A stretch of DNA of 24,797 nt, taken from assembly GCA_963575745.1 (NCBI GenBank), contig CAUYUJ010009767.1, positions 7,501 through 32,297 on the forward strand, given 5' to 3'. The notes below the pieces were generated by a model. The model had not been told where the DNA came from, did not search any database, and saw only the letters and a program-made list of their open reading frames with translations. Positions 8,901-17,744 of the stretch are shown here, piece by piece (the stretch's first letter is position 1; every line of letters starts with the position of its first letter). The position numbers were made by a program, and so were the translations under genes. This DNA comes from Prorocentrum cordatum. Its lineage: Eukaryota > Sar > Dinophyceae > Prorocentrales > Prorocentraceae.

Positions 8901-9662
8901 GTGCTTCCCCAGGTGGGGCGCGAGGGTCGGAAGGGCCGCGAGGCCGCGGGGCGTGGTCGCAGTGGGGCCTCTTTGCCGCCCAGGCGAGGTTGGGCGCCAT
9001 CAGCTTCGGCGCCCTCGGAGCACGCTCCACGGGTTCTCGTCGGCGCCGCGCAGCGGGCCCAGTCGACCAAGGAGCTTTCGGGGCCAGACCAAGAGCGCAA
9101 GGCCGCGGGGGGCAGTTTGACAGCTGGCACGCGCGGTATGGAAGAGCCTCGCATCGGGCATGATGGGCGCCGTGAAGATTCGCAAATCGAGCGGTCGGCG
9201 AAGAGGTTGGCCGCCGCGCGGGGCTGCCCCGCCGCGTTGATGCGCGACGAGGGCGCGGCCCAGAGGGACTGGCTAGACTGGTGCGAAACGTGCGCCTGCA
9301 ATTTCGCGCAGCACCCCGACGTCGGCTGCGTCGTCGGGGGGCAGGTGGGTGACCTCGGCTGGTCCCGGGAGGCGACGCGGCGGACCATTGCGCCGGAGGT
9401 CTGCGACGGCGCGTGGCGCAGGGGCAGGGCGGGGGGGCCCGCGGCCCCGCGCGACTTCAGAGCCGCCACGGCCCATGCGAGGAGTCTTTGCGTGATCGAC
9501 GGGGCCTCCCAGACACCGCGGCGGGGGCTCTCGTCAACGGCGCCATCCCTCGACGTCGGCGTCGGCGTCGGCGCGGATTCGCGGGGGGCGAAGTCCCGCG
9601 AACCGAGTCCGCGCCGCCCTTGCTGCGGGCGCGCCGCCAGGGGGGGGGGGGGGGGCGATTGA
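8901..9662 (+). CDS. Hypothetical reading frame, 253 codons, doubtful
   Basis: The most credible segment is about residues 60-135 (acidic and basic residues balanced, with WLDWCETCACNFAQHPDVGC carrying four closely spaced cysteines). The N-terminal third overlaps the repeated modules and is probably not coding, so the ATG is unreliable. After the TGA the same frame continues for about 14 plausible codons (DDRGILPEVTWRF) and then stops. A competing, longer antisense frame (7991-9676) is Arg/Pro/Ser-rich and less convincing. No family recognised. The Cys cluster could be a metal site or chance. Confidence 0.25.
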   Translation: MLPQVGREGRKGREAAGRGRSGASLPPRRGWAPSASAPSEHAPRVLVGAAQRAQSTKELSGPDQERKAAGGSLTAGTRGMEEPRIGHDGRREDSQIERSAKRLAAARGCPAALMRDEGAAQRDWLDWCETCACNFAQHPDVGCVVGGQVGDLGWSREATRRTIAPEVCDGAWRRGRAGGPAAPRDFRAATAHARSLCVIDGASQTPRRGLSSTAPSLDVGVGVGADSRGAKSREPSPRRPCCGRAARGGGGGD

Positions 9663-9714
9663 GACGACCGCGGCATCCTGCCAGAGGTTACCTGGAGGTT
9701 CGCACCCCTGCTAG

Positions 9715-10782
9715 GCCCCGCACTTCCTTTGCGAGGATGAGTGCGCGAGCGCGTGGCGGCGCTGGAGGCAGTGGCGCATCTCCCGCGTCCGCGCCCGACT
9801 GCAGCCGTCCTTCCACTGCGGCGTCTGCTGGGGAGTGGGCGTCGACGAGCGCCCGCCGCTCCTCTGGGGGCTGGCCGAAGACGCGCGCCAGGTCGCGTGG
9901 GGCGAGGGCGAGCGCGCGGCGTTCGTCGGCGCCTTTACGGGGCTTCCAGAGGAGGACCGTGCTTGGGGGTGTTTGCAGCTGCGAGAGCATTGGTGGCGGC
10001 CGAGAGGCGGGCGCCCTTGCTCCGTGCTTGCTCCTCGCAGATGCGTGGCATCGTCGCCGGCCCCGCCTGGCGTCGGCGTCGGCGCTGGCACGCGCGTCGG
10101 CTGCGCTGCGGGTGCCGTGCTGGAGGGGCCCGGCCCTGGGCCGCCCTGCCGCCTCGGGGGCGGCGGTGCAAGGGGGGGCGCAGATTTCAAGGCCATGCAG
10201 GCCGTGGCAGCGGCGGCGGTGGCGGGCGGGGCCGGCAGACCAGAAGGCATATCGGCTACAGCGTCAGCGCCGCCCAGCCCAGAAGGCGTCTTCTCCGGAG
10301 GTGGGCGGGCGCCCGCGGCCGCGCGCAGCAGGCGTGGCACCCCGCTGTGGGCGGCAAAAGGGTTCCAGCGGTGGGCCCGCGAGCTCCGCCGGGCCTGCCG
10401 CCCCGGAGGTGGCCGCAGAGGTGGCGCAAAAGCGGCGCAGGCCGTGGCCCAGGGATGTCGAGCCTTCGGTTCCGCGACGGCTGTGTCGGCGCCATCGGTG
10501 GGGCAGCTGCGGCGGCGGCCTCCCCGGCCGCGGCGAGGCCGGCAGGTCGGCAGCCTCGCCCGCTCCTGCCTCGGCAGCAGGCCCGACTCGCTCGAGGCAA
10601 GTGGGGTCGCCCGTGGTCGCGCGCAGCAGGCGCTGCGTTTCGCCGGACGGCGTCGACTGCCTCCGAGTGTGCGCGGAGAGGCGCCGCCCCGCTTTCCGCT
10701 CCCAGGGCGACCCTGGCGTTCCCCTGGGAGCGGAAAGCACTCCGAGGGCGGCCCCAGTGGCGGAGAGGACCTTTCCGCGTGA
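9715..10782 (+). CDS. Hypothetical open frame, 355 codons, N-terminal part coding-like
   Basis: The frame is open from just after a TAG at 9712 to a stop at 10780-10782. Its first 90 or so codons look protein-like: an opening HFLCEDEC, a Trp/Arg-rich stretch, then LLWGLAEDARQVAWGEGERA and later GLPEEDRAWGCLQLREHWWR. The C-terminal two thirds turn into Gly/Ala/Arg/Pro-rich sequence equally open in other frames. The first in-frame ATG is at 9835, inside the good part, so the true 5' end is probably upstream and lost or spliced. The His/Cys opening recalls the zinc-binding tails of non-LTR reverse transcriptases, but this is only a resemblance. Confidence 0.3.
   Translation, partial: APHFLCEDECASAWRRWRQWRISRVRARLQPSFHCGVCWGVGVDERPPLLWGLAEDARQVAWGEGERAAFVGAFTGLPEEDRAWGCLQLREHWWRPRGGRPCSVLAPRRCVASSPAPPGVGVGAGTRVGCAAGAVLEGPGPGPPCRLGGGGARGGADFKAMQAVAAAAVAGGAGRPEGISATASAPPSPEGVFSGGGRAPAAARSRRGTPLWAAKGFQRWARELRRACRPGGGRRGGAKAAQAVAQGCRAFGSATAVSAPSVGQLRRRPPRPRRGRQVGSLARSCLGSRPDSLEASGVARGRAQQALRFAGRRRLPPSVRGEAPPRFPLPGRPWRSPGSGKHSEGGPSGGEDLSA
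10692..10737. repeat. Perfect 16-bp stem hairpin
   Basis: CTTTCCGCTCCCAGGG at 10692-10707 is perfectly complementary to 10722-10737, with a 14-nt loop. It lies in the GC-rich part near the end of the gene-like region. It is not followed by a T-run and nothing marks it as a bacterial terminator. Confidence 0.85.
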
Positions 10783-10929
10783 TCCAGCCCCCATTTTCTC
10801 ATAGGTGTCGGCTCGGGCACGCCCGCCTCGCCTTTGATCCTGGCCAGGGGCTGGGGCGTGGAAGGTCCGCTGGCGATGTGGCCGCGGGCAAGCGCTGACC
10901 CCCTCAAGGGGTTAACTGGCGGCAGTGCG

Positions 10930-11490
10930 TGGGTGGGTGCGCTGATATACTATGCCTTCCTCTGTTTTATCTAATGCTAGTTTATTTCAATATGCCCAGC
11001 GTTGCCCTGACGTGTTATACTCTACCCTTCTGTGCGCTCTTTTCTGCTTTGCTTTGCGCTGCTCCACTCCTATTCCTGCCTCTGCTGTCATCAATTTCCC
11101 TCGCCGCCATTCTATTCTATTACTCCATGATGTTCTATTCTTCTCTATTCTGCTTTACTTCTAGCCTGCCCCATATCTGCCCTGCCCAGCAGTCGTTGCA
11201 CGCTGCTGTACTGCACTCGTCTCTAATATATTCAATGGTGTCTACCCGACTCCTACTCTATTCTGCCATCTATCCTATTCTGCTTTATTCTGCTCTACTC
11301 TCCCTTGCCCTGCCCTGCTCCATGCTATTCCTACCCTCTTCCAGGCGGCCTATCCGATTCAGCCGTATTATTCCATATGCTCAACAAAGCTGCTCTGCTC
11401 CACCTCGCTGCTCTGCTCGACCCCGCGCGCTGCTCTGCTCTACTCATATTTTTCTCATCTGCTCTGGTCCGCTCTGCTGTGCTCGTCTCC
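10930..11490. repeat. Pyrimidine-rich TCTGC/TCTAT-derived tract
   Basis: Degenerate CTATTCTGCTCTAC-type repeats, related in style to 5251-6800. The last 39 bases (11451-11489) reappear at 14146-14184 with one mismatch. Reading frames here are repeat-derived. Confidence 0.85.
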
Positions 11491-11668
11491 GTGGGGTTCT
11501 GGTTTTCTTCCCTTCCGCGTCTCACTCGCGTCTCCTCCTTCTCCTTCTTCTCCCTCTCCTTCTCTTCCCTGCCGCGCCGCACCCGCGCTCATTCACCTCA
11601 CTCAGCTCAGCTCAGCACAGCACGGCACAGCACAGCTCGGCTCAGCTTAGCTGAGTGCGCAGGGGGTG
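11491..11668 (+). repeat. Satellite boundary block, copy 1
   Basis: This block of about 178 bp matches 13315-13492 with few substitutions and no net indel (offset 1824). It runs from GTGGGGTT through CTTCCCTTCCGCGTCTCAC, a CTCCTTCTCC tract, a CAGCTCAGCACAGCACGGC patch and finally CTCAGCTTAGCTGAGTGC. In both copies the 80-bp satellite unit follows immediately. Confidence 0.9.
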
Positions 11669-11747
11669 GTCTCCCTATGCGTGCCAGGGTCGTCCAGGCA
11701 TTGCAGGCGTGGCATTTTCTCGACACCAGAGGGGGTGCGCAGGGGGT
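11669..11747 (+). repeat. Single 80-bp (type B) satellite unit
   Basis: One copy of the unit beginning TCTCCCTATGCGTGCCAGGG, abutting the boundary block. It hands over to the 90-bp type A units at the shared GTGCGCAGGGGGTGG segment. Confidence 0.85.
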
Positions 11748-13270
11748 GGTCCCTGAGCTCGCCCGCTATCCACGACACTGTCGCAACGCGTAGCAGGCGT
11801 GGCAGTTTCACGACACCGTAGGGGGTGCGCAGGGGGTGGTCCCTGAGCGCGGCCGCTATCCACGACACTGTCGCAAAGCCTAGCAGGCGTGGCAGTTTCA
11901 CGACACCGTAAGGGGGTGCGCAGGGGGTGGTCCCTGAGCGCGGCCGCTATCCACGACACTGTCGCAAAGCCTAGAAGGCGTGGCAGTTTCACGACACCGT
12001 AGGGGGTGCGCAGGGGGTGGTTCCTGGCGCGGCCGCTATCCACGACACTGTCGCAAAGCCTAGCAGGCGTGGCACTTTCTCGGCACAGAAGGGGTGCGCA
12101 GGGGGTGGTCCCTGAGCGCGGGCCGCTATCCACGACACTGTCGCAAAACCTAGCAGGCGTGGCACTTTCTCGACACCAGAGGGGGTGCGCAGGGGGTGGT
12201 CCCTGAGCGCGGCCGCTATCCACGACACTGTCGCAAAGCCTAGCAGGCGTGGCACTTTCTCGACACCGCAGAGGGGGTGCGCAGGGGGTGGTCCCTGAGC
12301 TCGCCCGCTATCCACGACACTGGCGCAAAGCCTAGCAGGCGTGGCAGTTTCACGACACCGTAGGGGGTGCGCAGGGGGTGGTCCCTGAGCGCGGCCGCTA
12401 TCCACGACACTGTCGCAAAGCCTAGCAGGCGTGGCAGTTTCACGACACCGTAGGGGGTGCGCAGGGGGTGGTCCCTGAGCGCGGCCGCTATCCACGACAC
12501 TGTCGCAAAGCCTAGCAGGCGTGGCAGTTTCACGACACCGTAGGGGGTGCGCAGGGGGTGGTCCCTGAGCTCGCCCGCTATCCACGACACTGTCGCAAAG
12601 CCTAGCAGGCGTGGCACTTTCACGACACCCAGGGGGTGCGCAGGGGGTGGTCCCTGAGCGCGGCCGCTATCCACGACACTGTCGCAAAGCCTAGCAGGCG
12701 TGGCACTTTCTCGACACCAGAGGGGGTGCGCAGGGGGTGGTCCCTGAGCTCGCCCGCTATCCACGACACCGTCGCAAAGCCTAGCAGGCGTGGCACTTTC
12801 TCGACACCAGAGGGGGTGCGCAGGGGGTGGTCCCTGAGCTCGCCCGCTATCCACGACACTGTCGCAAAGCCTAGCAGGCGTTGCACTTTCACGACACCAG
12901 AGGGGGTGCGCAAGGGGTGGTCCCTGAGCTCGCCCGCTATCCACGACACAGGCGCAAAGCCTAGCAGGCGTGGCAGTTTCACGACACCGCAGGGGGTGCG
13001 CAGGGGGTGGTCCCTGAGCTCGCCCGCTATCCACGACACCGTCGCAAAGCCTAGCAGGCGTGGCAATTTCACGACACCGTAGGGGGTGCGCAAGGGGTGG
13101 TCCCTGAGCGCGGCCGCTATCCACGACACTGTCGCAAAGCCTAGCAGGCGTGTCACTTTCTCGACACCAAAGGGGGTGCGCAGGGGGTGGTCCCTGAGCG
13201 CGGCCGCTACCCACGTCACTGTCGCAAAGTTTAGCAGGCGTGGCAGTGTCGCGGGACTATAGGGCCAGCG
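11748..13270 (+). repeat. 90-bp satellite (type A), 17 units
   Basis: Units recur at a 90-bp period from 11748 to about 13270; the CCGCTATCCACGACAC segment occurs 17 times. Two variants mix along the array: GAGCGCGGCCGC and GAGCTCGCCCGC. The second half of each unit (GCAGGCGTGGCA through GTGCGCAGGGGGTGG) is shared with the type B units. Because 90 is divisible by three, long antisense frames of up to 324 codons run through it; they are artefacts. Confidence 0.95.
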
Positions 13271-13314
13271 CAGGGGGTGGTCTCGTGCTGCAGTGATTAT
13301 TTCCCATATGATTC

Positions 13315-13492
13315 GTGGGGTTATGGTTTTCTTCCCTTCCGCGTCTCACCCGCGTGTCCTCCTTCTCCTTCTCCTTCCTCTCCTTCTCTTCCCTGCCGCG
13401 CCGCACCCACGCTCATTCACCTCATTCAGCTCAGCTCAGCACAGCACGGCACAGCACATCTCGGCTCAGCTTAGCTGAGTGCACAGGGGGGG
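13315..13492 (+). repeat. Satellite boundary block, copy 2
   Basis: Counterpart of 11491-11668, including the near-palindromic CTCAGCTTAGCTGAG at its end. About 45 bp of unrelated sequence separates it from the preceding 90-bp array. Confidence 0.9.
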
Positions 13493-13925
13493 TCTCCCTA
13501 TGCGTGCCAGGGTCGTCCAGGCATTGCAGGCGTGGCATTTTCTCGACACCAGAGGGGGTGCGCAGGGGGTGGTCTCCCTATGCGTGCCAGGGTCGTCCAG
13601 GCATAGCAGGCGTGGCAGTTTCTCCACACCAGAGGGGGTGCGCAGGGGGTGGTCTCCCTATGCGCGCCAGGGTCGTCCAGGCATAGCAGGCGTGGCAGTT
13701 TCTCGACACCAGAGGGGGTGCGCGGGGGGTGGTCTCCCTATGCGTGCCAGGGTCGTCCAGGCATTGCAGGCGTGCATTTTCTCGACACCAGAGGGGGTGC
13801 GCAGGGGGTGGTCTCCCTATGCGTGCCAGGGTCGTCCAGGCATTGCAGGCGTGGCATTTTCTCGACACCAGAGGGGGTGCGCAGGGGGTGGTCTCCCTAT
13901 GCGCGCCAGGGTCGTCCAGGCATAG
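13493..13925 (+). repeat. 80-bp satellite (type B), about 5.5 units
   Basis: TGCGTGCCAGGGTCGTCC or TGCGCGCCAGGG recurs at 13501, 13581, 13661, 13741, 13820 and 13900. The array ends at CATAGCCTC near 13928. One unit has lost a base near 13774. Frames through it are repeat-derived. Confidence 0.95.
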
Positions 13926-14145
13926 CCTCTAGTGCGGGATTGCGTATTTCCTCTCGTATCCAAGTGCCAGGCGACGCCGGATATGACCGTCACAGATGAC
14001 TCCTCAACCCCTCCTCTCCCCCCACACGTCCTCCCCCTCCTTTCAACGACCGCAGGGGGCACCTGAGAGCATGACGGCGGTGCTAGTGGTAGCGCGGTTC
14101 ACACAAGACATAAAATCAGTATTTGGGGTTCCTCGGTAGCGTAAT
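13926..14145. other. Non-coding spacer
   Basis: Mixed sequence after the 80-bp array. No gene or repeat recognised. Confidence 0.5.
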
Positions 14146-14880
14146 TTTCTGATCTGCTCTGGTCCGCTCTGCTGTGCTCGTCTCGACTCTACTTTGCTCC
14201 ACTGCGCCTTGCGCTTTTCGTATCGCATCCGGTTTTCCTTGATTTTTTGTTTGCGCTATTCAAGTGTAGTCCTTTTTGCATTGTGTTTCTATTTGACTCT
14301 ACCCTACTTCTGCTCTGCTCTGCTCTTCTCTGCCTTGACCTGTTCTGCTCTGTTGTATTCTCTAGCCATGCTCTGTTCCATTTCTTTTTCGCTCTACTCC
14401 TACCCTGCTCTGCTCCATCCTGCGCTCCCCCACTCTGCCGTGCCTGCCGTAAACTGCCCTGCGCTACGCTACAGTACCTTTCCGCACTCTTTACCACTCT
14501 ACCTACCTTACTTCCTGATACCATTTTCTATTGTGCACTATTCTTATTTGTGTTTCCTATACCGCTCCCTACTTTGCTGTTTTCTCTCTTCTCAACCCTA
14601 CTCAATTCTGATATACTCTACGCTGCCCTATGCTGATGTATCGGGTTTTGCTCGACATTTAACCTGCGCTAGTCTATTCTGCTTTATTCCACCCTCTCTC
14701 ACTCAACCCTATTTGCCCTACTCTACTTTGTTCTCGGCCTGCTCTACTCGTAGTCTAGTCTATTCGATTCGGCTCATGCTCTACTCTTGTCAATTCTTAC
14801 TCTACTCCTACTCGGTTCTACCCTGCCCGACACTTCACTGTATTCTGACATGCTCTACCTTATTTTGTGTTATTAGCCTT
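14146..14880. repeat. Pyrimidine-rich tract, second copy
   Basis: It begins with the 39-bp stretch shared with 11451-11489 (CTGCTCTGGTCCGCTCTGCT within it). It continues as degenerate CTACTCTGCTC repeats up to about 14870. No coding potential beyond repeat-derived Tyr/Ser/Leu frames. Confidence 0.85.
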
Positions 14881-14929
14881 CGGCCCATCCCGCCAGCGTG
14901 CTTGGGTTGTGGGCCAGAGTTCTCATGGA

Positions 14930-15400
14930 TGCTTCTGGGGGTCTCTTCGGGGTGGTTTCGCGGGTGCCTCTGATGCAGTTTGGGGGCTTCTCGGCGGCTA
15001 TTGAAGGGCCTCTTCGGGCTTCTGGGGCGCTTCTTTTGGCCTTTCTGGGGCCTCTTGGGCCGTCTCGGGCGTTTCTTGGGCTGCATTGGGGCCCTCTTGG
15101 GCCGTTGTGGAGCCGTTTTGGAGGCCTCCTGGGCCGTCTTGTTTTTTTTTGGCGGGCTCTAGGGTTGTCTGGGAGCGTCGGGTCGTCCCAAATCCGAAAA
15201 CACTCCAAATCATTCAACCCATGCGCAGATCAATGATTTTGGCCCCTGGGTGCCCTCTTGGGGGGCCCCTTGGGGGCATCTGGGGGCGTTTTGGAAGCAT
15301 CGTCGTGGGCCGCCTCGGGGCCATCTTGCGCGTCTTGGAGCGATCGTTCGGCGGGGCCTCCTCGGGCCCTCTTGGCACGTCCTGGGGCGCACACTGGGCC
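14930..15400 (+). repeat. CTCTTGGGG array with conserved core, copy 2
   Basis: 10-12 bp units such as GGGCCGTCTTGG and GGGGCCTCTTGG flank a non-repetitive core at about 15171-15260. The core contains CAAATCCGAAAACACTCCAA and then CAATGATTTTGGCCCCTGGG, in the same order as copy 1 at 3920-4000. Confidence 0.85.
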
Positions 15401-15883
15401 CGAGAAAAGGCGGTGCGCGCAAATGCCCGACGACGTGCATGACTGCGGGTCTGGGCCCCCTTCACCCTTAGGATCGGGGGCTGAGGCCCAGGAGCCCGGG
15501 TAGAATACTTGAGGGCACGCCCATTCCGTGCCCAGCAGCACGGTGGCGGATACTCTGATCTAGCCTATTCATCTGTTCTTCTCTGCCCTACTCTCCTGGG
15601 AGCCACTGCAGCAGCAGAGGAGATCCATTGCGGCAGCAGGGGGACCCATTGCAATACCAGGGGAAGACATTTAGGATCGAAGAGGGAACCATTGCCAGAA
15701 TTTGGGGCATCATCGGGGGGTGGGCGGGTGGGTGGGTCGGGTGTCCGTGGACCATTCCTTTATGTATCGAGTAATGGTTCCTGTATGCAAGCCCATGCGT
15801 AGAAATACTTTCCCCTTGACGTCTGTGCGTGTCTCTGAATTTCATCGTGCGCACATTTCTTTACTATCCTCTCCAGCACAACC
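15401..15883. other. Non-coding DNA with a short degenerate repeat
   Basis: No gene recognised. Between about 15600 and 15700 a motif like CCATTGCnGCAGCAGGGG recurs three to four times at roughly 30-40 bp. A CACGGTGGCGGAT motif at 15540 resembles CACGGTGGCGAAT at 4309, downstream of the first CTCTTGGGG array. Confidence 0.5.
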
Positions 15884-15950
15884 GTTATCATCATCGCCAG
15901 CGTCATCATTGGCATGCTCGTCGTCGTCTTCGTCTTCGTCATCGTCATCG

Positions 15951-15993
<43 letters not shown>

Positions 15994-15994
15994 T

Positions 15995-16047
<53 letters not shown>

Positions 16048-16515
16048 CAGCATCAGCATCGTCATCGTCATCGTCATCGTCATCATCATCATCATTATTA
16101 TCATTATCATCATCACCATCATCATCATCATCATCATCATCATAATCATCACAATGGTCATCATGATCGTCATCATCACCATCGTCGTCACCATCACCGC
16201 CGCCGTCATCACCGCCATCGTCGATCTGATTTTTTCCCTCAGCATCACTACCAGTCGACATCGCCATCATCATGGCCCATCATGATTGTCACCTTCATTA
16301 TCATCACCGTTCGCTCCATCATTGGCAGCATCGTATTCATCATCATCATCATCGTCGTTATCATCTTCATCGTCTCCATCATTACCTGCGTTCTCATCAC
16401 CAGCATCGTCGTAGACAACTTATCGTCTTCATCACTTTTGTCATCACTATCGGCATCAGCGTCATCACCACTGTCACCGCCATCGTCGTTGGCGTCGCTG
16501 TCGTCACCATCGCCA
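15884..16515. repeat. TCA triplet array
   Basis: Nearly pure TCA/TCG/TCACCA triplets from about 15918 to 16240, then a looser continuation to about 16515. All six frames are open or nearly so (Ser, His, Ile on plus; Asp, Met on minus) purely because of the triplet. Not a gene. Confidence 0.95.
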
Positions 16516-17140
16516 TATCGCGACCTGCGTGGCGGAGTTGTCCGAGCAGTTGGGTTCCACGCGCCCGTGCGTTCATTGAGATCATGTCCGTATGACGTGT
16601 GCCAACAAAGTGCGGGCGGGAGGGTCGGATGTTTGCACGAGCGGTGGGCTTGACGATTCAGTTATTCACAATTGATGGACCCCCCCAGTCTGCGTCCCAT
16701 GGTGTGCACACAGCGGAGTCCTTGTTTTGGTCCGACTGTGCTCCGTTCCTGTTGAAGTCTGCGCCGATTCCTATCCAGCTCTGTTCTGATCGAACCCTTA
16801 GTGGAGTCCCTCCTCGAACGCATTAAGCAGATACCCTTGCTTTTTAATCATATACCCTTAACAGGATACCCTCTGTCCTCCCCCCCCTCCCCCTCCCCTC
16901 CTCCCGCGTGAGCTTCGCTGGCGAGCCACTATGAAGGCGCACATACGTTTCACATGCCATTTGCACTGCAGCCGATGTGCCGTCATAGCACGGCTTCTTT
17001 GTTCGTTCGGTCCTTGTTTCTGGGCATGATCAGGGCCTATGGAGATCCGATCGCAATTCTGCCAATATTCAGTCGGTGATTCTCTGGACCTGGGATCTGT
17101 TCGGGGATCATGGCAGTTCTCTTGGGATCATCTCAGGTTA
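16516..17140. other. Single-copy non-coding DNA
   Basis: Mixed sequence with a C-rich patch near 16875-16905. No gene, RNA or repeat recognised. Confidence 0.5.
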
Positions 17141-17273
17141 AGGGGGAGGAGGAGGAGGAGGAGGAGGAGGAGGAGCAGGAGGAGGAGGAGGAAGAGGAGG
17201 ACTGAGAGGAGGCGGAGGAGGAGGAGGAGGAGGAGGAGGAGGAGGAGGAGGAGGAGGAGGAGGAGGAGGAGGA
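17141..17273. repeat. GGA triplet array
   Basis: Nearly uninterrupted GGA units with a few GGC or GAC variants. The poly-Arg, poly-Ser and poly-Leu frames are products of the repeat. Confidence 0.95.
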
Positions 17274-17744
17274 ACAGACGGAGCCCACATGTATCCTCAT
17301 GCGTGTAGCCACCGTCGTCATTACCCGAAACAGCACCATCGCCATTGGAATCATGATTCTCGTGTAACTTGCAAGCATGATTGCCAGTATGCATCCTTAC
17401 CATGCTCATTACCATTGTGATGCCGTGTTGCGGCATATTTCCCGAAGCATTTTGCAATCGTTACCCGGTTATTTGCCAAATAGGGCGCAGGCTCGAGCAG
17501 GAAAACGGGTATTAGTAGGTCGGGCACGGAGGACGAGTAGGACGAGGAGAAGGAGGAATCCAATCTTTGTATGGGAAGAGGGGGAAAAGGAGGATCATGA
17601 GGACAGAGGATAAGGGGGAGGACTAGAAGGATGCCGGCGCAGAAAGCACACACGCGTCATTCCAATGTTTTTCTGCATTTTTTGCACAAGGGTTCTCGCT
17701 TGGATCCATCAACTTCGAGGCAGAGCCTGGCTACGTGATGACGC
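17274..17744. other. Non-coding DNA upstream of the reverse transcriptase remnant
   Basis: Mixed sequence with an A/G-rich patch at about 17520-17625. I could not trace the upstream reverse transcriptase domains in any frame here, so the element appears 5'-truncated. Confidence 0.5.

Larger units (their letters stand above)
6930..9030. repeat. Degenerate modules of about 270 bp dispersed in GC-rich DNA
   Basis: Blocks recur in consistent order. An AGAAGCATGG block is at 6940 and 8172, in both followed by a GCCGTCnnAAG-like motif. A CGGCAACTGGGGGGAGG-like block is at about 7023, 8256 and 8854. A GCGAT..ATGAGCTCG block is at about 7088 and 7503. TCGCAGTGGGGC or a close variant occurs at 7130, 7539 and 8957. 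The spacing from the first to the second block is 82-85 bp in both cases. Protein frames shift between copies, so similarity is at DNA level. Confidence 0.6.

Noticed and set aside
7991-9676. A 561-codon antisense frame
   Set aside because: Longest frame in the window but Arg/Pro/Ser/Ala-rich throughout, crosses repeated modules, and no segment resembles a folded domain. Plus-strand segments within it look more protein-like.
10692-10737. Bacterial rho-independent terminator
   Set aside because: A strong GC stem but no T-run after it, in DNA that has no bacterial gene organisation.
11675-13219. Antisense reading frames of 180-324 codons with a repeating LLGFATVSWIAAALRDHPLR-type product
   Set aside because: They follow the 90-bp satellite exactly (90 is divisible by three), start and stop at array variants and occur in more than one frame. 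They are by-products of the repeat.
11668-13925. CRISPR array
   Set aside because: The 80- and 90-bp units are continuous head-to-tail repeats without unique spacers, and the window is eukaryotic in style.
16530-16600. tRNA-like start (GGCGGAGTTGTCCGAGC)
   Set aside because: The first bases resemble the D-arm region of a Leu/Ser tRNA, but no anticodon stem, T-arm or matching acceptor end follows.
15702-16653. Ser-, His-, Ile- or Asp-rich proteins of up to 274 codons
   Set aside because: All six frames are open through the TCA triplets; composition comes from the triplet, with no flanking domain.
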